From NCBI GenBank assembly GCA_002369135.1, contig DFEY01000001.1, positions 242,714 to 306,713 of the forward strand: a stretch of DNA of 64,000 bases, read 5' to 3'. Below, piece after piece: positions 33,211 to 42,190 of this stretch (positions are counted from its first letter, which is position 1; the number at the start of each line of letters is the position of its first letter). This DNA comes from Lachnospira sp. UBA3790. Its GTDB lineage: Bacteria > Bacillota > Clostridia > Lachnospirales > Lachnospiraceae. The translations under genes were made by a program, and so were the position numbers. The notes beneath the pieces are model-generated. The model was not told the origin of the DNA. It searched no databases and saw nothing but the letters and a program-made list of their open reading frames with translations.

Positions 33211-34080
33211 ATGGCAAATTTTCAAGGTAATAGAATTAATCCATCGAGATTTTCCAGAGGACAGATTAAGTTCCATGTAATAGCTTTACCGCTTTCCATA
33301 TTTATGATTACTCCTATCGTATTCGTAATATGTAACGCGTTTAAACCTCTTGGAGAATTGTTCAGATTCCCACCAAGAATTTTCGTGTACAACCCAACGT
33401 TGGACAACTTTAAGAATCTGATGGAAATGGCTGGTAACACTGGTATTCCAATGTCCAGATATTTCCTTAATTCTTTGATCGTAACTGGCTTAACTGTAGT
33501 ACTCAACTTGATTATTACAATTATGGCCGCTTACGTATTCTCAAAGAAGAAATTTAAATTAAGCGGTGCTTTATGGGAAATCAACCAGTTAGCTCTTATG
33601 TTCGTAGCTACAGCCGTGGCTATTCCTAGATACTTAGTTATCGTAAAGATAGGAGCATACAATACTTGGTTCGCGCACATCTTACCACTAATAGCAGTCC
33701 CTGTAGGACTCTTCTTGGTAAAACAGTTCGTGGATGGTATTCCAGATGCACTGATCGAAGCTGCCGTTGTGGACGGAGCTGGAGATATAAGAATACTTAG
33801 AAGTATTATTATTCCTTTGGCGAAGCCAGCGCTTGCTACTACAGTAGTGTTGACATTCCAGGCAGTTTGGATGAACGCAGAAACATCAAACAACTATATT
33901 ACAAATGAGTCACTGAGAACATTTACGTACTACGTAACGGCCCTTGGTGTAAATACCCAGATGTCTGCGCAAGGTATGATGGCGGCGGCCAACATGATTT
34001 GGTTCTTGCCTAACTTAATCATATTCATTGCAATGCAGTCTAAGGTTATGAACACAATGGCTAGCTCAGGTATCAAGTAA
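33211..34080 (+). CDS. Sugar ABC transporter permease (MalG type)
   Basis: This 289-residue CUT1 permease has the N-terminal segment HVIALPLSIFMITPIVFVIC, the EAA loop (IEAAVVDGAGDIRILRSIII, about 180-199) and a typical C-terminus for the MalG family. AAGGAGG precedes ATG 33211. It pairs with the upstream MalF-type protein to form the first channel of the locus. Confidence 0.92.
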   Translation: MANFQGNRINPSRFSRGQIKFHVIALPLSIFMITPIVFVICNAFKPLGELFRFPPRIFVYNPTLDNFKNLMEMAGNTGIPMSRYFLNSLIVTGLTVVLNLIITIMAAYVFSKKKFKLSGALWEINQLALMFVATAVAIPRYLVIVKIGAYNTWFAHILPLIAVPVGLFLVKQFVDGIPDALIEAAVVDGAGDIRILRSIIIPLAKPALATTVVLTFQAVWMNAETSNNYITNESLRTFTYYVTALGVNTQMSAQGMMAAANMIWFLPNLIIFIAMQSKVMNTMASSGIK

Positions 34081-34092
34081 GGAGGCAGAGTT

Positions 34093-36174
34093 ATGAGATT
34101 TATTAAAAGATCGTTAGTTCTGCTCCTTGCAGTAACTTTCGTGATTATGAGTGCTTTGCCTGTAGCAGCATCACAGGCAACAAGTTATACATACACTTTG
34201 GATGATGACAGCGAGATGGTAAGAACCCAGGATGCTTATCTTCCAGATAGAACTATCACTGATTTAGGATTAAATAGTCCACAGGATATGTTTATCACAG
34301 ATGACAACCTAGCTTACATCGCAGATTCAGGAAATTCTAGAGTAGTTGTATACAACATCGACACAGGAAAAGTTGAAAAAGAATTTTCAAAAGAAACTGT
34401 CAGCGACAAAGACTTTGAAGGATTCGACAAACCATCAGGCTTGTTTATATCTAAAAAAGGCGAACTCTTTGTAGCAGACCCTGGAAAGAAGACAGTATTT
34501 AAGTTCGATAAGAACGGAAAATACGAGAGAAGATACGATAGACCTACAGCAGTTATCTTTAACGGTAGCGGCAGTAAGGATAAGACCAACTACGAGCCAA
34601 GTAAGGTAGCTATCGATAGTGGTGAAAACCTATATATCGTATCTGAAGGTTTGTACGATGGTATCATCCAGCTTGCTAAAACTGGCGAGTTCTTGGGATA
34701 CTTTGCGACAAACAAAGCTAAACTATCACCTGTTCAGGCATTCTTGAAGATGATTTATACAAAAGAACAGGCTAAGAATTCTACATTATTAAATACTGAC
34801 CCACAGACATTCTCTAACGTGTTTGTAGACAAAAAGGGAATGGCGTACTCAGTTTCTATGAATGCTCCAGACGATGGACTTAAGAAGCATAGTACAAAGG
34901 GTTCGAATATGTTTAAGAACGATGTAGTTTGTACAGAGCACTTAACAGACGTAACAGTAGATAATAATGGAATTATTTACACAAGTGATACAGAAGGTTT
35001 CATCTGTGTTTACACACCTGACGGAGAACTGATCTTCAAACTTGGTGCGAAGGTTAATGACATGTCTATTTCAGGTTTGTTCAAATCTCTAGTTACTATA
35101 GCAGTAGATAACAAAGGAAACATTTGGACAGCCGATGGTGAAAATGGATATCTACAGTCATTCTCTCCAACAGAGTATGCAACCACAATTTATCACGCGC
35201 TAACTGAATACGAAAAAGGTAATTATGATGTGGCATTAGATGACTGGAGTTACGTATTAAGACTTAACCAGATGTCAGTGCTAGCTCATAACGGTGTTGC
35301 TAAAGCATATTACAACAACGAGAAATACCACAAAGCGATGGAAGACTTTGAAATTGCTGGTAACAGAGAAGGTTATTCAGAAGCGTACTGGGAAGTTCGT
35401 AACAAACAAATTCAGAAATACTTAGGACCATTCTTAATAGTAGTAATTATACTAATAGTACTTAAGATAGTAGTAAGTCTTATAGATAAGAAGAAACGCA
35501 TTTCTCAGGGTAGAAAGAAATTAAGTAAGAAACTAAGCAAGTTACCTGTAATAGGAGAGATAGGATATGCATTTAAGTGCGCAAGACATCCTATCGACAG
35601 ATACTATGATATTAGAGTTGGTAAGCATGGTTCGCCACTCACAGCGTTAATTATCTATGTTATCTTCTTCGGAGTATACATGCTCTACACTGTAGGTAAA
35701 GGATTTATCTATCAGTACCAGAAGGTAGAAGATATGGATATGGGAGCCGTAGTAGTTGGTTTCTTTGCAATCCTAATTCTATTTATCATATGTAACTACT
35801 TGGTAACATCAATCACAGACGGTGATGGTACTATCAAACAGATTTATATGATTCCAGCATACGGATTAATGCCAGCTATGATAGCAATGCTTCTAACAAC
35901 TGGACTATCATACTTCCTAACATACAACGAAGCATTTATCTTGACAGTAATCATGATAATTGGTGTTGGATGGTCAATAGCAGTCATCTTCGAAGGACTC
36001 GCAACAGTCCACGACTATGACTTCAAGGGAACAGTAGTAAGTTTGATAATTACAGCAGTATTTATCTTAATTGCAGTAATTGTGGTTCTAGTAATTATCA
36101 TTATGTGGGATCAGCTATCAGACTTCTTAGTTACATTAGGAAAGGAGGTAATAAGAAATGTCACAGGCGGCTAA
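34093..36174 (+). CDS. NHL-propeller / TPR / Yip1-domain membrane protein
   Basis: This 693-residue protein has a signal peptide (cut near VAASQA, about residue 27). An extracellular NHL-type beta propeller follows (about 45-370; repeats such as DMFITDDNLAYIADSGNSRV and GLFISKKGELFVADPGKK). Two TPR-like helices pairs (about 375-430) precede a membrane helix (about 443-460), a basic cytoplasmic loop and a Yip1-type multi-span domain (about 510-690). AAGGAGG precedes ATG 34093 and its end overlaps the DUF5696 gene by 17 bases. Similar propeller-Yip1 proteins accompany DUF5696 genes in Firmicute sugar-import clusters, to my knowledge; the function is unknown, perhaps a surface sensor or scaffold for the importer. 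Confidence 0.8.
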   Translation: MRFIKRSLVLLLAVTFVIMSALPVAASQATSYTYTLDDDSEMVRTQDAYLPDRTITDLGLNSPQDMFITDDNLAYIADSGNSRVVVYNIDTGKVEKEFSKETVSDKDFEGFDKPSGLFISKKGELFVADPGKKTVFKFDKNGKYERRYDRPTAVIFNGSGSKDKTNYEPSKVAIDSGENLYIVSEGLYDGIIQLAKTGEFLGYFATNKAKLSPVQAFLKMIYTKEQAKNSTLLNTDPQTFSNVFVDKKGMAYSVSMNAPDDGLKKHSTKGSNMFKNDVVCTEHLTDVTVDNNGIIYTSDTEGFICVYTPDGELIFKLGAKVNDMSISGLFKSLVTIAVDNKGNIWTADGENGYLQSFSPTEYATTIYHALTEYEKGNYDVALDDWSYVLRLNQMSVLAHNGVAKAYYNNEKYHKAMEDFEIAGNREGYSEAYWEVRNKQIQKYLGPFLIVVIILIVLKIVVSLIDKKKRISQGRKKLSKKLSKLPVIGEIGYAFKCARHPIDRYYDIRVGKHGSPLTALIIYVIFFGVYMLYTVGKGFIYQYQKVEDMDMGAVVVGFFAILILFIICNYLVTSITDGDGTIKQIYMIPAYGLMPAMIAMLLTTGLSYFLTYNEAFILTVIMIIGVGWSIAVIFEGLATVHDYDFKGTVVSLIITAVFILIAVIVVLVIIIMWDQLSDFLVTLGKEVIRNVTGG

Positions 36175-38671
36175 AAAGTATATTAAAATATCAAGCCTTG
36201 TTGTTACAATTCTTTGCATCCTTTCACTGGGAGTTGGAGTATTCGCTGCATATCTAAATACGAACAGAGATACTAGAAAAGCTCCTGAGAAAGCAACAGA
36301 AAAGCTTTCTATTAAAGACGGCGGCTACAAAAAACTTTGCGAGATTGGAAAGTATGAATATTACTTCCGCGACGACAGAGATATTGTAGCAATCAAAGAT
36401 AAAAACAACGATTATATTTGGAAGACTGGTTTAGATGCACCATTTAGTAATCAGATTAGAGATGCTAAAGACGCAGTAGACAACGGTAGCGTTAAGGAAT
36501 TTGCAGAGGAAGAGGAAATGACACCAGCTGAAGTAAGAGAGTTGGCGAAAACTCCTCAGGAGCAAGACCTTAACTCGCAGTTTACAGCTATGGCGAACTC
36601 ACTTATTACTCTTGAGTACTTCTCAGGTGAGGGCGATAGTATGACTACGTCAAAGGTTTCTTCAGCATCTGAAGAATCAAAAGACGGTTCATCTACACTT
36701 TCAAAAGTATCAGGCACAGATAATGAGTTTAAGTTAAAATGTAAATTCGGCGTGAACGACGAAAAGATCACAATGAATGTTTACATGACTTTCACAAAAG
36801 ATGGAAAAGTTAATTACAACATTCCATACAAAGAAATTGAAGATACTAACGACGGCAAAGCAAAGTCAGACATCAAAAACGTTATTATCACACCATTCCT
36901 TGGAACAAGTGGTGGTGGACTAAAATACTACAGTAATGATGACCAAGCTTGGACTAAGATCAAATCTAAAAAGTTCACTCCAGGTTACGTGCTAGTACCA
37001 GACGGCAGTGGAGCATTGATGAGATTTGAAAAGAACGCAGCCAAGTTTACAGATTATGAAGGTGATGTATATGGAGTAGATCCTGCTACAGATATGTATT
37101 ATCACAGTGAGAAGAACGATGCTGTTGAAGTTAAACAGCCAAGTATGCCAGTATTTGGTATTTCACACGGTGATGGTACACAAGCTGCATTTGTATCGTA
37201 TGCGACAAAGGGTTCAGAGTATATGTCAATCAATGTTGTTCCAGCATCTACTGGAAAGAACAAGATTAAATATACTTATGCATACCCAGCATTCAAATAC
37301 AATGCAGAGTATTTCCAAGTAAAGGATCAGGCAGGAAACTCATACAGAAAAGTTCAGGATGTTATGAACAAATTTGACATCGACATCACATACGAGTTCC
37401 TTAGTGGAGATGGAAAGGATGGCACTCCTTCAGCAGATTATGTTGGAATGGCCAAAGCTTACAGAAATTACTTGATCAAGTCAAAGACTTTGAAGAGGGT
37501 GAAGACAGCTAAGAAAGATATTCCTATCAGAATTGACTTCTTGATGTCAGATTCAAAGAAAGGTGTGTTCTCAACACAGGAAGTTCCAGTTACAACTGTT
37601 GACAATGTAAAAGACATACTAGATGACTTACTCAAAGATAAAGTTAAAAACATTAACTCTGGACTTATTGGATGGCAGAGTGGTGGCGAAACAATGGCTA
37701 AGCCAAACAGCACAAGTTTCTCAGGTGACATTGGTAGCGAGGGAGACTTTGAAGATATGATGGCATACTTTAATAAGAAGAAAGTCGATGTATCATACTC
37801 AAGAGATTTCGCAAACATCAACGAAGATATGACAAGTTACTATGGAGTGGCAGCAAGACACTTGAGTACTAAGTATATTGAAGTTGATAAGACAGCTATC
37901 TTGCCACAGAATGTTCCAGTTACAGAATTTGGTTATGCAAGCCCAGAGACTAGTGACGAATGGTTAAATGATTTATATGATGATTTGTATGATGACGATG
38001 ACGCAAGCAAGTCATTTACCGTAGATGGAATTTCAGATATGCTAATTAGTTCATATTCTGGAAAGAGCGATTTCACATCACCATCTGAGGCTATCAAACT
38101 ATATCAGAAATCATTTAAGAATATTAAAAAGAAGACGAAGCTAAATATGGTTAACCCTAACCAGTATTTGTGGAAGTACACAGATCGTTTCTTACAGTCA
38201 TATGTAGGAACATCACAGTACGTATACGAAACAGATACAGTTCCATTCTTACAGATGGTATTAAATGGAACAATGGAAGTTTATGCACCATATTCTAACT
38301 TCTCATTCTACTCAAAGAGCGACATGCTCAAGATGATTGATTACAATATTTCACCATCATTTGTAATCACAAAGAAACCTTCATACTTGCTAGCGGCTAC
38401 AACATCAGCTGATTATTACTCAACAGAGTACAGCCAGTATGAGAAAATCATTAACAACATTTATAATGTAGTAAATGATGGACTAAAGGACGTTCAGGGA
38501 TATGAATGGACAGACAGAAATGTTTTGGACGATGGTGTTATCGCTAATACATATGAAAAAGATGGTGAGACAAAGACAGTTGTTATTAACTACACAGACG
38601 ACAAAGTCACAGTTAAAGGACAACAGATCGATAAACAAAGTGCAAAAACTTTGGAAGGGGGTGTTAAGTAA
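36158..38671 (+). CDS. DUF5696 family membrane-anchored protein, possible glycosidase-like
   Basis: The 837-residue protein has an N-terminal membrane anchor (about 10-32). A beta-rich region (to about 420) contains YVLVPDGSGALMRFEK. The following region, about 445-760, alternates strands and helices like a TIM barrel (PIRIDFLMSD, SGLIGWQSGG, DFEDMMAYFNKKKVDVSYSR). A small beta domain ends the protein. The family is DUF5696; no function is established and no catalytic residues can be assigned. A hydrolase or glycan-binding role is inferred from the barrel-like pattern and from its place among glucan genes. It overlaps both neighbours (NHL gene upstream, permease downstream by TAATG), so it is made together with them. 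Confidence 0.75.
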   Translation: MSQAAKKYIKISSLVVTILCILSLGVGVFAAYLNTNRDTRKAPEKATEKLSIKDGGYKKLCEIGKYEYYFRDDRDIVAIKDKNNDYIWKTGLDAPFSNQIRDAKDAVDNGSVKEFAEEEEMTPAEVRELAKTPQEQDLNSQFTAMANSLITLEYFSGEGDSMTTSKVSSASEESKDGSSTLSKVSGTDNEFKLKCKFGVNDEKITMNVYMTFTKDGKVNYNIPYKEIEDTNDGKAKSDIKNVIITPFLGTSGGGLKYYSNDDQAWTKIKSKKFTPGYVLVPDGSGALMRFEKNAAKFTDYEGDVYGVDPATDMYYHSEKNDAVEVKQPSMPVFGISHGDGTQAAFVSYATKGSEYMSINVVPASTGKNKIKYTYAYPAFKYNAEYFQVKDQAGNSYRKVQDVMNKFDIDITYEFLSGDGKDGTPSADYVGMAKAYRNYLIKSKTLKRVKTAKKDIPIRIDFLMSDSKKGVFSTQEVPVTTVDNVKDILDDLLKDKVKNINSGLIGWQSGGETMAKPNSTSFSGDIGSEGDFEDMMAYFNKKKVDVSYSRDFANINEDMTSYYGVAARHLSTKYIEVDKTAILPQNVPVTEFGYASPETSDEWLNDLYDDLYDDDDASKSFTVDGISDMLISSYSGKSDFTSPSEAIKLYQKSFKNIKKKTKLNMVNPNQYLWKYTDRFLQSYVGTSQYVYETDTVPFLQMVLNGTMEVYAPYSNFSFYSKSDMLKMIDYNISPSFVITKKPSYLLAATTSADYYSTEYSQYEKIINNIYNVVNDGLKDVQGYEWTDRNVLDDGVIANTYEKDGETKTVVINYTDDKVTVKGQQIDKQSAKTLEGGVK

Positions 38672-39738
38672 TGGCAGACAAAAAAGTAAAAGAACCTAAA
38701 GTTAAAGCCCCTAAGAAAAAGAAACTTAAAACTTACCAGCAGAGACAGGATAGAAATGGTTATGCATTTATGGCACCATGGATCATTGGATTCTTAGCAT
38801 TTACAGCATTCCCATTTGTAATGACAATTTACTTGAGTTTTACTCATGTAAAAGCAACTATCCTTGGATACGACATCAAGTGGGTCGGATTAGCAAATTA
38901 TAATTCAGCATTCTTCAAGAGTGAGACATTCACTCCGGCATTGCTTTCATATTTGCAGATGATAATTCCTTACACATTTATCGTAGTAGTATTATCATTT
39001 ATCATCGCCTACTTGCTATGTAAGATTAATGTAGGTAAGAGTATTTTGAGAACAATATACTTCCTACCAGTAATCATTATGTCTGGTCCAGTTATGACTC
39101 AGATATTAAATGTACAAGATGCTGGACAAGCAGCTTCAGCAGCATCACAAGCAGCGGATGCAGCCATTCAGACAAACGCATTCTCAGACATATTCATTAT
39201 GCAGATTATTCAGAGTTATTCTCCAGGATTTGCAAATGCTCTAGCAGGTGTGTTTGATCACTTATCAATAATACTTTGGTTTACTGGAATCCCAATTGTA
39301 CTATTTATCAACGGACTTCAGAAAATCAACCCAAGTATTTACGAAGCAGCTAAGATTGATTCAGCCAATGCTTGGCAGATTATGTGGAAGATCACAATAC
39401 CAATGCTTAAGTCTATCGGACTTATCATTACAGTATTTACAGTAATTCAGCTTGGTATGTATGAATCAATCAACCCAGTTTATGAATTGATTAAAGAGCA
39501 GACGGGTAAGACAGACGGTGGACTCGGGTACGCCGCCACATACTCTTGGATATACAGTATCCTAGCCCTTCTAATTATTGGAATTGTATTCTTACTATTT
39601 AAGGATAGAAAACCAAAAGATATTAAGGCTAGAGAAAGACAAGAGAAGAAACTCAAGAAGCTAGATAGACAGCAGAAGCGTAGACTAGCTGCTCAGAGAA
39701 GACACGAGAGGAAGGAGGCAAAGCGTTTTGGCAAGTAA
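38671..39738 (+). CDS. Sugar ABC transporter permease (MalF type), second importer
   Basis: This 355-residue CUT1 permease begins with a Lys-rich cytoplasmic tail and RNGYAFMAPWIIGFLAFTAFPF, has six membrane segments and the EAA loop (IYEAAKIDSANAWQIMWKIT, about 222-241). The C-terminus is an unusual Lys/Arg-rich helix of about 40 residues (KKLKKLDRQQKRRLAAQRRH). An Ala/Gln/Ser-rich insertion (GQAASAASQAADAA) lies in an outer loop near residue 150. It overlaps the DUF5696 gene by one base and the next permease by 11. Confidence 0.9.
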   Translation: MADKKVKEPKVKAPKKKKLKTYQQRQDRNGYAFMAPWIIGFLAFTAFPFVMTIYLSFTHVKATILGYDIKWVGLANYNSAFFKSETFTPALLSYLQMIIPYTFIVVVLSFIIAYLLCKINVGKSILRTIYFLPVIIMSGPVMTQILNVQDAGQAASAASQAADAAIQTNAFSDIFIMQIIQSYSPGFANALAGVFDHLSIILWFTGIPIVLFINGLQKINPSIYEAAKIDSANAWQIMWKITIPMLKSIGLIITVFTVIQLGMYESINPVYELIKEQTGKTDGGLGYAATYSWIYSILALLIIGIVFLLFKDRKPKDIKARERQEKKLKKLDRQQKRRLAAQRRHERKEAKRFGK

Positions 39739-40681
39739 TATAAAAGATAAAGTTAAAAATTTAGATATTAAAAAAGTCAAAAATTACAGCTTTGCCAAAT
39801 TCAAAAAACTTAAAGCTGTAAACATCATTTCTAAGATTGCAATATACTTCGTACTTATTTGTATTGGATATGTATATTTGAAACCAATCTTTGAAATGGT
39901 ATCTAAGTCAATAATGACAACAGCCGATTTGATTGATCCATCAATCACATGGTTGGCAAAGCACTTTACAATGAGTAACTTTGTGGCAGCTGTGAAAGCT
40001 CTTGATATTCCTACATCGCTAATCGGTTCTATATGGTTCTCAGGACTATTAGCTGTAGCGCAGACTCTAGTGTCAGCCACTACAGGATTTGCGTTATCAA
40101 GATACACTTTCAGAGGTAGAAACTTCTGGTACATAATGCTTATCTTAGCATTCATCCTACCAGTTCCTCTACTAACAGTTCCTAGAATTATGATCTTTGA
40201 AACATTCAAGACATTAACAGGAATTCAGCTACTTAACACTATTTGGCCACAGTTCTTAATGTCCTTACTTGGACAGGGAACATACTCGACCATGCTAGTA
40301 TTGATATTCTATAACTTCTTCAATATGATTCCTAAGTCATTGGATGAAGCTGCTATGATTGACGGTGCTGGATCACTTAAGGTGTTCTATCACGTAGCAA
40401 TTAGACTATCAACAGCTACTATACTTGTAGTATTCCTATTCTCATTCGTATTTAACTGGAATGAGACATATACCACAAGTACTATGTTAGGTGATGCAGT
40501 AGAGCTATTGCCTACACAGTTGTCGGCGTTCGGTTCTTCGCCGGAGACACAAACAGCCGTGAACGAAGCAAAACGAATGGCCGCCACACTAATTTCTATT
40601 TTACCTTTGTTGATACTATACGGTGTTGTACAAAAACAATTTATCCAAGGTATCGAAAACACAGGTATTACAGGCGAATAA
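39728..40681 (+). CDS. Sugar ABC transporter permease (MalG type), second importer
   Basis: This 317-residue CUT1 permease has six membrane segments and the EAA loop (LDEAAMIDGAGSLKVFYHVA, about 203-222). The start is TTG at 39728: AAGGAGG (39712-39718) is 9 bases upstream and no in-frame ATG lies nearby. With 38671-39738 it forms a second complete permease pair in the locus. Confidence 0.9.
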   Translation: MASNIKDKVKNLDIKKVKNYSFAKFKKLKAVNIISKIAIYFVLICIGYVYLKPIFEMVSKSIMTTADLIDPSITWLAKHFTMSNFVAAVKALDIPTSLIGSIWFSGLLAVAQTLVSATTGFALSRYTFRGRNFWYIMLILAFILPVPLLTVPRIMIFETFKTLTGIQLLNTIWPQFLMSLLGQGTYSTMLVLIFYNFFNMIPKSLDEAAMIDGAGSLKVFYHVAIRLSTATILVVFLFSFVFNWNETYTTSTMLGDAVELLPTQLSAFGSSPETQTAVNEAKRMAATLISILPLLILYGVVQKQFIQGIENTGITGE

Positions 40682-40689
40682 TTATCAAA

Positions 40690-40719
40690 CCTACAGAGTT
40701 CGTGTGTGGGCTCTGTAGG
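40690..40719 (+). other. Hairpin after the second permease pair
   Basis: CCTACAGAG and CTCTGTAGG form a perfect 9-bp stem with a 12-base loop, but TAGATAAATA follows rather than a T-run. It may stabilise the transcript end rather than terminate it. Confidence 0.5.
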
Positions 40720-40805
40720 TAGATAAATACTAATTATTATCACTATTAAGTTCTATAATGACAATAGGAAAATAGGACAACGTTGACACACATAGGAGGA
40801 AGGAA

Positions 40806-42173
40806 ATGAAAACTATCAGAAAAGGAATTTCAATATTAGTTGCATTGGCAATGATAGTTACCATCTGTGCAGTGGAATCACCAAAGGTTTCACAAGCTGG
40901 TGTTAAAGTTATTGTAGGCAAAAAACTAAATGTTGAGATTACTGACACTGACACAATCGTAGTTAAGGGTAAGGCGAAAGCCAAATCAGCCAACAAGAAA
41001 ATCGCCAAAGTAGATGGCATTGATAAATATGAAAAGAATTCAAATATTCATATCAAAGGTTTAAAAGTTGGAAAAACTACTATAAAAGTAAAGGTTGGGA
41101 AATCTAGTAAGAAGATAAAAGTTACTGTTTATCCTAAAACTGTTAGTGGTGTGAGAGCTGCTAAGAATTCTGAGACTAGCGCCACCATTTCATGGGGTAA
41201 GTCAAAAGGAGCGACAGGATATAAAGTTTATCGTTCAAATAAAAGAAATGCTGGATATGTTCAAGTTAAGACTTTGAAAGGCACATCTTTCTTTGACCCA
41301 GGATTGCAAAAAGGAAAATACTACTATTATAAGATTCAAGCCTACGGCAAAAAGAAGATTAAGAGTGAAGACTTTTCCAATCCAGTTTATGTAAGAACAT
41401 GGAAACAGATTTGGAGCGATGAATTTAACGGTAATAAAGTAGATGAAAGATACTGGCAATACGATGAAGGCGGCGGTGGCTGGGGTAACCGAGAGTTACA
41501 GGTATACCGTCCAGAGAACAACATCGTTAAAGATGGAAAGTTAATCATCAAAACAGAATTCCAGTATGATGAAGATGCTGAACAGTGTGTACCAGATTCA
41601 TACTATTCAGGAAGAATGAACACTAAAGGCAAGTTTGATTTTAAATATGGAAAACTAGAATTTAGAGTTAAACAGGCCAAAGGTGTTGGTACATGGACAG
41701 CTGGTTGGGCTTTAGGTAAAGATAAAGTTTGGCCAAACTGTGGTGAGATCGATGTATTCGAGACTACAAGTTCAAGATTGAAACAGACTATACCACAATC
41801 ACTTCACTGTAAGAAGTTTAACGGTATGGCAGGTTCATCGGCCAATAAGCATTTTGATACTACAGTAACCACAGCTACATCTGCTTATCATACATACGGA
41901 GTAATCTGGACAGATTATGACATTACATTTACTATTGACGGACAGGCAACAGGAAATTACAACCCAGATAACTTTGTAGTAGAAGGAAAAGGAAACCAAG
42001 ACTTAACTGTTTGGCCATATTGCCAGCCATTCTATCTAATAGTTAACTGTGCTATTGGTGGAGTGCTAGGTGGACAGGTTACACCAGAGTTCTGGACAAA
42101 GGTTAAACAAGAAGGAGATATTGGTTATTACGAAGACTATCTATACTATGATTGGATCAGAGTATATCAATAA
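40806..42173 (+). CDS. Secreted GH16 endo-beta-glucanase (laminarinase/lichenase type)
   Basis: This 455-residue secreted hydrolase has a signal peptide (cut near SQAGV, about 33), a bacterial Ig-like domain (about 34-112), a fibronectin-III domain (about 115-197) and a GH16 catalytic jelly roll (about 200-455). The catalytic motif is E314-I-D316-V-F-E319, with E314 as nucleophile and E319 as acid/base. The usual DWIRVYQ ends the fold. GH16 enzymes of this form cut beta-1,3- or mixed beta-1,3/1,4-glucans. AGGAGG precedes ATG 40806. A close paralogue follows 17 bases downstream, from a tandem duplication. Confidence 0.93.
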   Translation: MKTIRKGISILVALAMIVTICAVESPKVSQAGVKVIVGKKLNVEITDTDTIVVKGKAKAKSANKKIAKVDGIDKYEKNSNIHIKGLKVGKTTIKVKVGKSSKKIKVTVYPKTVSGVRAAKNSETSATISWGKSKGATGYKVYRSNKRNAGYVQVKTLKGTSFFDPGLQKGKYYYYKIQAYGKKKIKSEDFSNPVYVRTWKQIWSDEFNGNKVDERYWQYDEGGGGWGNRELQVYRPENNIVKDGKLIIKTEFQYDEDAEQCVPDSYYSGRMNTKGKFDFKYGKLEFRVKQAKGVGTWTAGWALGKDKVWPNCGEIDVFETTSSRLKQTIPQSLHCKKFNGMAGSSANKHFDTTVTTATSAYHTYGVIWTDYDITFTIDGQATGNYNPDNFVVEGKGNQDLTVWPYCQPFYLIVNCAIGGVLGGQVTPEFWTKVKQEGDIGYYEDYLYYDWIRVYQ

Positions 42174-42190
42174 AGAAAGAGAGGTGCATT

